A DNA stretch of 64,000 nucleotides from Omphiscola glabra (taxonomy: Eukaryota > Mollusca > Gastropoda > Lymnaeidae). Under the pieces are notes generated by a model. The model searched no databases, had not been told where the DNA came from, and saw nothing but the letters and a program-made list of their open reading frames with translations. The position numbers and the translations under genes are program-made. The DNA lies in the NCBI GenBank assembly GCA_964017045.1, contig OZ024794.1, forward strand, positions 19,159,617 through 19,223,616, given 5' to 3'. This document shows positions 47,428-58,495 of the stretch, one piece after another; the stretch's first letter is position 1; each line of letters starts with the position of its first letter.

Positions 47428-47578
47428 GCTGTTATCAGAATCAGATCGATGAGAAGACGGATGAACTACTTTCTTGTTTGCCTTAGTGTCGCTGACCTCC
47501 TGGTGCTGCTCATCGCTCTGCCTTCTGGACTTCAGGAGTTTTACGGCAAGGAAAGGTGGCACATAGGAGACCCCATGT
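47428..47578 (+). CDS. Class A peptide-type GPCR, second coding exon (ICL1, TM2, ECL1)
   Basis: Acceptor TTATTATTTCAG ends at 47427; the exon is 151 bp, entered in phase 0 and left in phase 1 at ATG T|GTAAGT (47579). It encodes a basic loop (RIRSMRRRMNYF), TM2 with the hallmark LSVADLLVLL (D2.50 in the LAxAD-type motif), then LPSGLQEFYGKERWHIGD and PMC. W in ERW and the Cys split across the splice site fit the conserved ECL1 Trp and Cys3.25, which is disulphide-bonded in class A receptors. The pattern LP..L.EFY....W..G..MC is typical of neuropeptide receptors; I cannot assign a ligand. The 3' end of the exon is the founder of the minisatellite that follows. TM3-TM7 exons were not found in the remaining 16 kb. 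Confidence 0.92.
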
Positions 47579-48490
47579 GTAAGTATGGCACATAGGAGAC
47601 CCCATGTGTTTGTCACATAGGAGACCCCATGTGTAAGTATGGCACATAGGAGACCCCATGTGTATGTATGGCACATAGGAGACCCCATGTGTATGTATGG
47701 CACATAGGAGACCCCATGTGTATGTATGGCACGTAGGCGACCCCATGTGTATGTATGGCACATAGGCGACCCCATGTGTAAGAATGGCAAATAGGAGACC
47801 CCATGAGTATGTATGGTTCATAGGAGACCCCATGTGTATGTATGGCACATAGGAGACCCCATGTGTATGTATGGCACATAGGCGACCCCCTGTGTAAGAA
47901 TGGCACATAGGAGACCCCATGTGTATGTATGGTTCATAGGAGACCCCATGTGTATGTATGGCACATAGGAGACCCCATGTGTATGTATGGCACATAGGAG
48001 ACCCCATGTGTATGTATGGCACATAGGAGACCCCATGTGTATGTATGGCACATAGGAGACCCCATGTGTATGTATGGCACACAGGAGGCCCCATGTGTAA
48101 GTATGGCACATAGGAGACCCCATGTGTAAGTATGGCATATAGGAGACCCCATGTGTATGTATGGCATATAGGAGGCCACATGTGTATGTATGGCACATAG
48201 AAGACCCCATGTGTAAGAATGGCACATAGGAGACCCCATGTGTAAGTATGGCACATAGGAGACCCCATGTGTATGTATGGCATATAGGAGGCCACATGTG
48301 TATGTATGGCACATAGAAGACCCCATGTGTAAGTATGGCACATAGGAGACCCCATGTGTAAGTATGGCATATAGGAGACCCCATGTGTATGTATGGCATA
48401 TAGGAGGCCACATGTGTATGTATGGCACATAGAAGACCCCATGTGTAAGAATGGCACATAGGAGACCCCCATGTGTAAGAATGGCATATG
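47558..48490 (+). repeat. 29-bp minisatellite made of exon end plus 5' splice site
   Basis: About 32 copies. Each unit is the last 22 exon bases (ending CACATAGGAGACCCCATGT) joined to the first 7 intron bases (GTAAGTA or GTATGTA). The first unit is the real exon terminus, so every downstream unit repeats a potential donor ATGT|GTAAGT or ATGT|GTATGT. Some units carry AGGAGGCCACATGT or AGAAGACC variants in a recurring block order (48160-48450). Minus-strand frames up to 325 codons are artefacts of a 29-bp unit without stops. Confidence 0.95.
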
Positions 48491-48814
48491 TGTTTGTTTT
48501 TACGTGACCAGCAGTTTTCATTGTAGGACTGGCTACAAAACTTCAATGTAGCCCGCCATAATTGCCTCGTTTGGAGTTCCTGTTTTTCCTGCGATTCCGA
48601 CGTCCAACAAAATTTCACACCTGTCTTTGGAATGCGTTTGATTTCAGTTCTAGACACGAATCTGTCATGAGAAGTCTCTGTCAAGGCGGGTGACGACGTG
48701 GTTTGCTTGGTAGCCTAGACCCCGACTAAGAGAGTACATGGTTATCTCTATATTACATCATTACTAGCAGAATCTTAGAGGAGGTTCTTACTCTGCCAGT
48801 AACTAAGAAATGAG
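48491..48814. other. Intronic spacer
   Basis: Between two arrays. No exon for TM3 recognised. Confidence 0.45.
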
Positions 48815-48971
48815 TCATATAGAACTTGCATATCTAGAATGTATTAGAGATATAGAACTTGCATATCTAGAATGTATTAGAGATATAGACCTTGTCTATC
48901 TAGAATGTATTAGAGGTAGAGACCTTGCCTATCTTGAATGTCTTAGTGATATGGACTTTGTCTATCTAGAA

Positions 48972-49302
48972 CAGTGGCTCTCAATCATCCTAATTCCGCG
49001 TCCCTTTAATACAGTTCCTAATGTTGTGTCGAGACCCACCCACAAAATTATTATCGTTGCTACTTCATAACCATCCAGTATATTATTATTATTATTATGG
49101 GTAGCTTTCTATAGCGTGGTACCCCAGCCTAGGGCTGGGCTCACCACGCTTTACATGCAAATTAAAATGAACTTAAAAAATATAAATTAAAAACCAACCA
49201 TTCCATAACAATTTACATATGTGTTTTTCGAAGGTCAAGCGACCATTGTGAAAGGGTTGTTCGACCCCAAAGGGGTTTTGACCCACAGTTTGAGAACCGC
49301 TG
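48972..49302 (-). mobile_element. SPIN-like hAT element, copy 5, itself interrupted
   Basis: Ends CAGTGGCTCTCAATC and TTTGAGAACCGCTG. SPIN sequence is continuous except for about 137 bp inserted at 49081-49217 (a foldback repeat). Flanks ATCTAGAA and TTTTGGAA match at 5 of 8 positions; the left flank is the TATCTAGAA of the host repeat unit. Confidence 0.92.
49081..49217 (+). mobile_element. Foldback SINE-like repeat, copy 2, nested in SPIN copy 5
   Basis: Starts with (TAT)n, then a near-perfect hairpin: AGCGTGGT pairs with ACCACGCT, and CCAGCC pairs with GGCTGG around a TAG loop; an A-rich tail follows. Comparison with the uninterrupted SPIN copy 6 (AGTATATGTG) shows the insertion point and a short TAT duplication. 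Confidence 0.8.
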
Positions 49303-49706
49303 TTTTGGAATGTATTAGTGATATAGACCTTGTCTATCTAGAATGTATTAGTGATATAGACCTTGTCTATCTAGAGTGTTTTAGTGGTATAGACCTTGCC
49401 TATCTAGTAAGTTGTATCGATATAGACCTTGTCTATCTAGAATGTATTAGTGATATAGACCTTGTCTATCTAGAGTGTTTTAGTGGTATAGACCTTGCCT
49501 ATCTAGTAAGTTGTATCGATATAGACCATGTCTATCTAGAATGTATTAGTGATATAGACCATGCCTATTTAGAATGTTTTATTAATATAGACCTGTTCTA
49601 TCTAAAATGTATTAGTGATGTAGACTTTGTCTATCCAGAATGAATCAGTAATGAAGACCTTGCCTATCTAGAATGTATTAGTGATATAGATCTTGTCTAT
49701 CCAGAA

Positions 49707-49901
49707 CAGTGGCTCTCAACCACCCTTATCCCGCGTCCCTTTAACACACTTCCTCATGTTGTGGCGACCCCCAATCACAAAATTAATTTCGTTGCTACTT
49801 TATAACCGTAGAGTATATGTGTTTTCCGATGGTCCAGCGACCCTTGTGAAAGGGTCGTTCGACCCCCAAAGGGGTCGCGACCTACAGTTTTAGAACCTAT
49901 G
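49707..49901 (-). mobile_element. SPIN-like hAT non-autonomous element, copy 6
   Basis: A 195-bp element with ends CAGTGGCTCTCAACC and TTTTAGAACCTATG. Flanks ATCCAGAA and ATCTAGAA match at 7 of 8 positions and correspond to the same point of the 33-bp host unit as copy 5. Internal GGTCGTTCGACCCCCAAAGG and GGGTCGCGACC are well preserved. Confidence 0.93.
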
Positions 49902-50035
49902 ATCTAGAATGTATTAGTGATATAGACCTTGTCTATCTAGAATGTAATCGGGATATAGACCTTGTCTATCTAGAATGTATTTGTGATATAGACCTTTGTC
50001 TATCTAGAATGTATTTGTGATATAGACCTGGTGGA

Positions 50036-51059
50036 AACTTAATTTAGAAATATTGGTTTTCCCCTCCCTGTATATTTATTAAAACGATGCGATGACTTGT
50101 GTAAGTGCACCACTAGTCAAATAAGTTCTATTTAGATCAAATTTTTCAGCTTAAATGATTGGCTGAGGTGACAGAAGCATTAGACCCACTAGATGTCGCT
50201 ACAACACTTTGGTTTGATTGTTCGTCTGACATGTTACCGAGTTGACCTACATGAAAGATGAAGATTCCTTGAGAGAATAGGCGTCTTAAGACTTTAGAGA
50301 TAAGGAATGGGGGATAGAGGGATTTTGAAGTTGGGGGAGCAAGGATTTGTTAGTGCGAGCGTAATGGAACAATATTATTTGAATTGTGGGATAAAGAAGT
50401 CGGTACCTGTAGGAAATTCAAAAAAACAAAAGTAATTAAAACAAAGATATTTCAGTATCGATATTATTTCAGTGGGGGTCGTGGGAGTGTTGAAATAATT
50501 CAGTAGGCTAATTAAATATTGTAGAATCAGGATGCTGAACGGGTGAAGTAACTGTGAGGCAGTGGTGTGGACAGGTAGCGATAAGTTGTGAATGGACGCT
50601 ATGGGAAAAGGCACGTGTTTTGATGAATTAGATAAAACAAGAAAATTGGGTGCTTAATTATAATGGATAAAGAAATTCGGGATACAATGCATGGGTACAC
50701 AGAGTTATTCGTCTGATATAACAATTGTATGCGACTTGATGGCGAACAGCAAATAGTCAAGGAAGTGCCAGTAAATAGACAGGCTATCACCTCACAAAAG
50801 GCGGATAGAAGCCAACAAAGAATTTAAATCAATGAAGGTTTGATACATCGAGACAAGGTGGGGTATGGTTGGTATAATATAAAGAAGTAGGGTTTATGTA
50901 AATGATATACTGTTGTTATGAGAGTCTTGGAATACTAAAGCAAGAATATCGCAGTGCTGAAATAAATGTATAGTATTGGACATTGTTGCATACGTAAATA
51001 TAAAAAAAATTAGGATTAAAACATGTCAAAATGGGATTGTATTCGGAAGAGAATCCGTA
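50036..51059. other. Intronic or intergenic AT-rich spacer
   Basis: No exon recognised on either strand. Confidence 0.45.
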
Positions 51060-51370
51060 AAATATTGGAATAGCCAGTGAGTATTGCCATATACAGTATA
51101 TAAGAATCGCTAGATACGTTAAGTTTGGGGTAGCCAGTGAGTATTCACATATACAGTAGGTATCGTTAGATACGTTAAGTTTGTGGTAGCCAGTGAGTAT
51201 TGCCATATACAGTAGGTATCGTTAGGTACGTTAAGTTTGGGGTAGCCAGTGAGTATTGCCATATACTGTAGGTATCGCTAAAAACGTTTAGTTTGGAGTA
51301 GCCAGTGAGTATTGCCAGAGTAGGTATCGCTAGATACGTTACGTTTGGAGTAACCAGTGAGTTTTGCCAT
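51060..51370. repeat. ~55-bp minisatellite, six copies
   Basis: Unit core GTAGCCAGTGAGTATTGCCA then TATACAGTAGGTATCG and TTAGATACGTTAAGTTTGG. A diverged further copy lies at 51485-51560 after an unrelated 100-bp stretch. Confidence 0.9.
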
Positions 51371-51689
51371 ATTAAGTCTTCTTCTTCTTATGCTTTTTAA
51401 CCCCGTCTGGGGCATAGGCCGTCCACAAGAATTTTCCCCTCATCAAGGTCCTGTGCTTTCCTTTCCAATTGCTTCCCATAAATTCAGTAGGTATCGTTAA
51501 ATCCGTTAAGTATCGGAGCAGCCAGTGAGTATTGCTATTTTTAGTGGGTACTGATAATTTCTGCACATTACTGCGAGTACTGCTAAAAATAGGCTGACCA
51601 TGCTTCCGGTTTTTACCGACCTGTTTTGAAATTTTGTCTTGGTTATACATCTCAGTTTGGTAAAAGTTAGTGTGGCCTGCCTTATGTTC

Positions 51690-52030
51690 GATTGTCAGTG
51701 TCTATATTAGATTGTCAGTGTCCATGTTAGATTATCAGTGTCTATGTTATATTGTCAGTGTCTATGTTAGATTGTCAGTGTCCATGTTAGATTGCCAGTG
51801 TCTATGTTAGATTGTCAGTGTCTATGTTAGATAGTCAGTGTCTATGTTAGATTGTCAGTGTCTATGTTATATTGTCAATGTCTATGTCAGATTATCAGTG
51901 TCTATGTCAGATTATCAGTGTCCATATTAGATTGTCGGTGTCTATGTTAGATTGTCAGTGTCCATGTTAGATTGTAAGTTTCTATGTTAGACTGTCGGTG
52001 TCTATTTTGTATTGTCAATGTCAATGCTAC
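51690..52030. repeat. 20-bp minisatellite, about 17 copies
   Basis: Unit ATTGTCAGTGTCTATGTTAG with scattered substitutions. Confidence 0.94.
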
Positions 52031-52449
52031 ATTATATCCTTCACATTGTTATAGTAGAAGTTGGTTGTATCAAATCCTAAATGTAAGTAACTAAGCTAAA
52101 AGTCCATGTTATGTAAAAACAATACAGATTGTCGCTCATATTAGGCAACATATTACCCTCACACATATACACACTGACCCTCCCACATATACACACTTTT
52201 ATTTACTAAAAGAAGATGGTAGTAGCTGGAAAGATTCTACAGGCATTCATCTTCACATGGTTCTAATACATTTCCCATGACTTGTCAGACCTTCTTTGTT
52301 ACCCAGAGGCGTACATTGACTATATGCCGCTGGAGGCGAACTCCTAAAATTCCGCTCATACGCCCACACATTTTTATATTGTTTAGGTCAAAGTTACCGC
52401 CCGTGGTAGTCACAACTCCCCATTTACGTCACCCCCCTCCAGGGGTCTC
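52031..52449. other. Spacer with a possible MITE end
   Basis: CAGAGGCGTACATTG at 52304 looks like a left terminus of the CAGAGGCGTAGC family, but no right end was found. Confidence 0.35.
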
Positions 52450-52815
52450 CGTTTCAACCATAGGCCCCTGTTTCAACCATAGGCACCTGTTTCAACCATG
52501 GACCCATGTTTCAACTATAAGCCCTTGTTTCAACCATAGGCAACTGTTTCAACCATGGGCCCCTGTTTCAACCATAGGCACCTGTTTCAACTATAGGCCC
52601 CTGTTTCAACCATAGGCAACTGTTTCAACCATGGGCCTCTGTTTCAACCATAGGCACCTGTTTCAACTATAGGCCCCTGTTTCAACTATAGGCCCCTGTT
52701 TCAACCATAGGCACCTGTTTCAACCATGGGCCCTTGTTTCAACCATAGGCCCCTGTTTCAACCATGGGCCCCTGTTTCAACCACAGGACCCTGTTTCAGC
52801 CACAGGCCCTTGTTG
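52450..52815. repeat. 19-bp minisatellite, about 19 copies
   Basis: Unit GTTTCAACCATAGGCCCCT with frequent AGGCACCT, TGGGCCCCT and ACTATAGG variants. Confidence 0.95.
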
Positions 52816-53654
52816 CCACCTTTAAAGTTAAGTCTAACCTAGCTATAAGGTGCGTGTTCAAGTGTTCAAGACGAAGGAGAAAAACGAACAAAATAAACAC
52901 CAAACTGCGCCTGGCATGATACAAGACTAATGAGCAGGAAATGATTAGATCGGTTCCTTGGGGGCGCCAATTTGCTGGAACGTATTATGCCCATTGCAGC
53001 ATATTCTTGGAGGAGCAGCTGGCCATAAGATAATGAAATTGTATATTCCCAAAGCTGCTTTTTATTTGTTCTTTGTATATTTGTAAAGAGTAAGACACTC
53101 TTCTTATTTTTTCTGTATTTTATCCTGGACAGGCGTAATCCATTTACAAGCTGTTTCCTATCACCTCGGTTGTGATCAATTCTTTTCACATCATTCCGTT
53201 TCACTCACTCTCTTTATCGATGCGTTACGTCATTTCCCTCCCTTTCAGGTTTCCTGTGCATGTCATGTCAGAAACCTGCCTATTAAAATAATTTATGAGC
53301 GTCTGATAGCGTGTTTCCTGGGCGAATCCAATTGATTGACAGTACCAATATTTATATTCTTTCACTTCCTGTTATCCTACTTCCGGCAACAAGAGGAAGT
53401 CTCAAAAGTTTTTTACGTACCTCTGTTACTTGTCGTACTTCTTTTTGTTTTGTTTGCTGATGAAGGCTCTAAGCGGAAACGTTAAAATCTTTTTAAAACC
53501 TATTAATTCAGGTTCGGCATACCTTGTTCTTATATTTTGTTTCCACTTAAAGATACGACAGGTGATAAGTCAGCCCACACTCATGCTTGTACGACCCACT
53601 GCGTGTGCTCTGATGTGTGGTACCGCCCTCTTGAACATGACACAATTTATGTTA
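52816..53654. other. Non-coding spacer
   Basis: A minus-strand frame (52866-53204) and a plus-strand frame (53430-53660) lack recognisable domains. Confidence 0.45.
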
Positions 53655-54205
53655 TCGTGAATGCTTCTCTGGCAGTTAGGCTCATCGTGAATGCTTCTCT
53701 GGCAGTTAGGCTCATCGTGAATGCTTCTGTAACAGTTAGGCTCATCGTGAATGTTTCTGTAACAGTTAGGCTCATCGTGAATGCTTCTGTAACAGTTAGG
53801 CTCATCGTGAATGCTTCTGTAACAGTTAGGCTCATCGTGAATGTTTCTGTAACAGTTAGGCTCATCGTGAATGTTTCTGTAACAGTTAGCCTCATCGTGA
53901 ATGTTTCTGTAACAGTTATGCTCATCGTGAATGCTTCTGTAACAGTTAGGCTCATCGTGAATGTTTCTGTAACAGTTATGCTCATCGTGAATGCTTCTGT
54001 AACAGTTAGGCTCATCGTGAATGTTTCTGTAACAGTTATGCTCATCGTGAATGCTTCTGTAACAGTTAGGCTCATAGTGAATGCTTCTGTAACAGTTAGG
54101 CTCATCGTGAATGCTTCTGTAACAGTTAGGCTCATCGTGAATGCTTCTGTAACAGTTAGGCTCATCGTGAATGCTTCTGTAACAGTTAGGCCTTAACAGT
54201 TAGCG
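53655..54205. repeat. 30-bp minisatellite, 18 copies
   Basis: Unit GTGAATGCTTCTGTAACAGT then TAGGCTCATC, very homogeneous. Variants GTTTCTG and AGTTATGCTC alternate with the main type between 53900 and 54060, showing block copying. Ten codons per unit leave both strands open (219 and 172 codons). Confidence 0.96.
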
Positions 54206-55254
54206 TCTGACCTAAATGAACTGCCATCCCAAAGTAAAATTATGACGAGCCTTACACCTGTTACATTGCGTGGCTGGTTCCATTTGACCAACGTCCCAAC
54301 CACTTTAGATTCAAATTGAAGCATTGCAGATGCCGAGCGGCATGACGTTTTATCTCCTAGGAAACATAGGCCACCTCACAAAGTCACGTCAAAACACGAT
54401 CAATAGTGCAACGGACCGATCAAAGTGTTCCAAGAAAAATACAAGCAAATGTTGTAATCCATAAATTATCTAAGATTGTAAAAACGTACACATTATAACA
54501 CACATTTACATCTATTACATTTGCACGCATCATTTCTTTTGGACGTTCAAAATGACGTTTAGTTCTTTTGTAGCCCTTGGTGTTTAAGAAATCTATACTT
54601 TCACGGCTTAGATGGGAATCGGGTGATTTGTCTTGAATGTCAATTAGGCCAAAAGATGCTGAATTTGATATGGGCATATATGCATAATCAAATAACTCAG
54701 CATTTTGGGTGGATAGCTTCAATTTGGACACCGGGAGATGTATTGTTGTACAACAGGTAGCACAGTGGTAACAGGTAGAAATAGTTTTATAAAAATAAAA
54801 ATCAATATTACTGACAATTGTTAAAGATTGCCGCTGTGGTTTTTGTATAGCGGCTAAGACCAAACATCCTGTATGCCACGACAAGCACGCAATCCTTGGT
54901 TTTATAATAAAAATGACTATTTTTATCACCTACTCCACCACATCGCCCCCCCCCACCACACGGTTGTCTTCCATTTTGGCTGTAATTAAGGCTTCTTGGT
55001 AACCCATTTGTTTAAAGCCCGTTCAGACGCTAGATGTCTCGCCTGGGGTGCCAGGGTCAGTTGCCGGGTCAAGAACAAACAAGACACTCTGTCAAGGATT
55101 TACAAGGCTTTTTGAACACACGTAGACAAATCCGGTGACGTCAACAAATATCCGAAAATATCTACTTTATTTTTAGATTTCCGGTTCAAAGAGGTTTTTT
55201 TAGGATGATATATCTCATCTCAAGATTTGTATCGGCATCAACTAAAAAAAAATA
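54206..55254. other. Spacer with a minus-strand open frame of unknown status
   Basis: The minus-strand frame 54929-54420 is 169 codons and not repeat-derived. Its middle part (including GLIDIQDKSPDSHLSRESID) looks more protein-like than the ends. I recognise no domain, and the candidate splice sites around it are weak. It may be chance, an unknown exon or a decayed retroelement piece. Confidence 0.25.
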
Positions 55255-55910
55255 TGTTCATAGCTATAAAGAGGCTGTCTTTCCAAACATATTTATTAAA
55301 GCCATAAGATATTTGTCTATAGTAACATATTTATATTAGCAATAATGAGGCTGTCTATTAGAACATATTTATAACAGCCATAATAAGGCTGTCTATCAGA
55401 ATATAAATTACCATAACCAAAATAAAACTGCATATTGAAAATCTGCTACGATGCCATGAGGCTGTCTATTTGTACATATGTAACATAGTCATGAGGCTGT
55501 CTATTTGTACATATGTAACAACGTTTTGAGACTGTCTATCAGGACATAAGTAACATATTCATCATGCTGTCTATTAGTACAAATTTAACATAGTCTTCTA
55601 TTAGTACAAATGTAACATAGTCTGGGGCTGTCTATAAGCAGAAGTTGAATATAGTAATGAGGTTGTTTATCAGTACATATGCAACATAGCAATGAGGCTG
55701 TCGGTTAGTATAAATGTAAAATAGCAATAAGGCTGTCTGTCAGTACAAATATAACAATGCCATGAGGCTGTCTATGAGTCCTATTGTTACAATGCCATGA
55801 GGATGTCAATTAGTAAAAATTTAACAAAGCCATAAGGCCGTCTATTAGCACAAATTTAACAAAGCCATAAGGCCGTCTATTAGCACAAATGTAACATAGT
55901 CACGCGGCTT
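55255..55910. repeat. Degenerate ~38-bp repeat
   Basis: About 15 diverged copies with core CATGAGGCTGTCTATTAGTA then CAAATGTAACATAG. The last few copies (55800-55890) are most alike. Confidence 0.82.
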
Positions 55911-56064
55911 TTAACAGCTTGTTACATTGCAAGCACTCACATTCATAAGACTTACTTTGACCAGGAAAGTGTCTAGTCAATATGATGTCAACAGAAACAT
56001 TTCCAAAATCTACATAACATATTCGTAACCAGATTTCGTTTTAACTAGCCTAAAAATAATGTTG
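55911..56064. other. Short spacer
   Basis: No feature recognised. Confidence 0.4.
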
Positions 56065-58495
56065 GCCAGTTAGTGTTGGCCAATTAGTGTTGGCCAATTA
56101 GTGTTGGCCAATTAGTGTTGCCAGTTAGTGTTGGCCAATTAGTGTTGCCAGTTAGTGTTGGCAAATTAGTGTTGCCAGTTAGTGTTGGCCAATTAGTGTT
56201 GCCAGTTAGTGTTGGCCATTTAGTCTTGCCAGTTACTGTTGCCAGTTAGTGTTGGCCAGTTAATATTGGCCAGTTAGTGTTGCCAGTAAGTGTTGCCAGT
56301 TAGTGTTGCCAGTTAGTGTTGGCCAATTAGTGTTGCCAGTTAGTGTTGGCCAATTAGTGTTGCCAGTTAGTGTTGGCCATTTAGTCTTGCCAGTTACTGT
56401 TGCCAGTTAGTGTTGGCCAGTTAATATTGGCCAGTTAGTGTTGCCAGTTAGTGTTGCCAGTTAGTGTTGGCAAATTAGTGTTGCCAGTTAGTGTTTGCCA
56501 GTTAGTGTTGCCAGTTAGAGTTACCAGTTAGTTTTGCCAGTTAATGTTGCCATTTAGTGTTGCCAGTTAGTGTTTGCCAGTTAGTGTTGCCAGTTAGTGT
56601 TGCCAGTTAGTTTTGCCAGTTAGTTTTGCCAGTTAGTGTTGCCAGTTAGTGTTGCCAGTTAGTGTTGGCAAATTAGTGTTGCCAGTTAGTGTTGGCCAAT
56701 TAGTGTTGCCAGTTAGTGTTGGCCATTTAGTCTTGCCAGTTACTGTTGCCAGTTAGTGTTGGCCAGTTAATATTGGCCAGTTAGTGTTGCCAGTTAGTGT
56801 TGCCAGTTAGTGTTGCCAGTTAGTGTTGGCCAATTAGTGTTGCCAGTTAGTGTTGGCCAATTAGTGTTGCCAGTTAGTGTTGGCCATTTAGTCTTGCCAG
56901 TTACTGTTGCCAGTTAGTGTTGGCCAGTTAATATTGGCCAGTTAGTGTTGCCAGTTAGTGTTGCCAGTTAGTGTTGGCAAATTAGTGTTGCCAGTTAGTG
57001 TTTGCCACTTAGTGTTGCCAGTTAGAGTTACCAGTTAGTTTTGCCAGTTAATGTTGCCATTTAGTGTTGCCAGTTAGTGTTTGCCAGTTAGTGTTGCCAG
57101 TTAGTGTTGCCAGTTAGTTTTGCCAGTTAGTTTTGCCAGTTAGTGTTGCCAGTTAGTGTTGCCAGTTAGTGTTGGCCAGTTGGTGTTGCCAGTTAGTGTT
57201 GCCAGATAGTTTTGGGCAGTTAGTGTTGGGCAGTTGATGTTGGGCAGTTAGTGTTGGGCAGTTAGTGTTGGGCAGTTTGTATTAGGCAGTTAGTGTTGGG
57301 CAGTTAGTGTTGGGCAGTTAGTGTTGGGCAGTTAGTGCTGGGCAGTTAGTGTTGGGCAGTTAGTGTTGCCCAATTAGTGTTGTGCAATTAATTTTGGACA
57401 GTTAGTTCTGGGCAGTTAGTTCTGGGCAGTTAGTTATGGGCAGTTAGCTCTGGGCAGTTAGTTCTGGGCAGTTAGTTCTGGACAGTTAGTTATGGGCAGT
57501 TAGTTATGGGCAGTTAGTTCTGGGCAGTTAGTTCTGGGCAGTTAGCTCTGGGCAGTTAGTTATTGGCAGTTAGTTCTGGGCAGTTATTTCTGGGCAGTTA
57601 GTTCTGGGCAGTTGGTTATGGGCAGTTAGTTCTGGGCAGTTAGTTCTGGGCAGTTAGCTCCGGGCAGTTAGTTCTGGGCAGTTAGTTCTGGGCAGTTAGT
57701 TCTGGGGAGTTAGTTCTGGGCAGTTAGTTATGGGCAGTTATTTCTAGACAGTTGGTGTTGCCAGTTAGTGTTGCCAGATAGTTTTGGGCAGTTAGTGTTG
57801 GTCAGTTGATGTTGGGCAGTTAGTGTTGGGCAGTTAGTGTTGGGCAGTTTGTGTTGGGCAGTTAGTGTTGGGCGGGTAGTGTTGGGCAGTTAGTGTTGGG
57901 CAGTTAGTGCTGGGCAGTTAGTGTTGCCCAATTAGTGTTGTGCAATTAATTTTGGACAGTTAGTTCTGGGCAGTTAGTTCTGGGCAGTTAGTTATGGGCA
58001 GTTAGTTCTGGACAGTTAGTTATGGGCAGTTAGTTATGGGCAGTTAGTTCTGGGCAGTTAGTTCTGGGCAGTTAGTTCTGGGCAGTTAGTTCTGGGCAGT
58101 TAGTTCTGGGCAGTTAGTTCTGGGCAGTTGGTTATGGGCAGTTAATTCTGGGCAGTTATTTATGGGCAGTTAGTTATGGGCAGTTAGTTCTGGGCAGTTA
58201 GTTCTGGGAAGTTAGTTATGGGCAGTTAGTTATGGGCAGTTAGTTCTGGGCAGTTAGTTCTGGGCAGTTAGTTATGGGCAGTTAGCTCTGTGCAGTTAGT
58301 TCTGGGCAGTTAGTTCTGGGCAGTTAGCTCTGGGCAGTTAGTTCTGGGCAGTTAGGTATGGGCCGTTAGTTATGGGTAGTTAGTTCTGGGCAGTTAGTTC
58401 TGGCCAGTTAGCTCTGGGCAGTTCTGGGCAGTTAGCTCTGGGCAGCTAGTTCTGGTCAGTTAGTTATGGGCAGCTTGATTTGGGTAGTCAGTGTA
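56065..58495. repeat. 13/14-bp array, about 175 copies, with higher-order blocks
   Basis: The left 1.1 kb is built on GCCAGTTAGTGTT (13 bp), then GGGCAGTTAGTGTT and GGGCAGTTAGTTCT (14 bp). The marker GTTGGCCAGTTAATATTGG occurs at about 56251, 56412, 56758 and 56920 (spacings 161, 346, 162), giving a block of about 507 bp. A second block of about 572 bp is marked by GCCAGATAGTTTTGGGCAG at 57201 and 57773. Confidence 0.95.

Larger units (their letters stand above)
48815..50035. repeat. 33-bp minisatellite interrupted by two SPIN-like elements
   Basis: Unit core GAATGTATTAGTGATATAGA then CCTTGTCTATCTA, about 22 copies in three blocks: 48815-48971, 49303-49706 and 49902-50035. The gaps are SPIN-like insertions at 48972-49302 and 49707-49901. 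A 66-bp pair of units with AGTAAGTTGTATCG is itself duplicated (49385-49520). Confidence 0.95.

Noticed and set aside
47510..48684. 325- and 288-codon minus-strand frames opposite the GPCR
   Set aside because: They are translations of the 29-bp splice-site array; three units equal 29 codons without stops. The supported gene is on the + strand.
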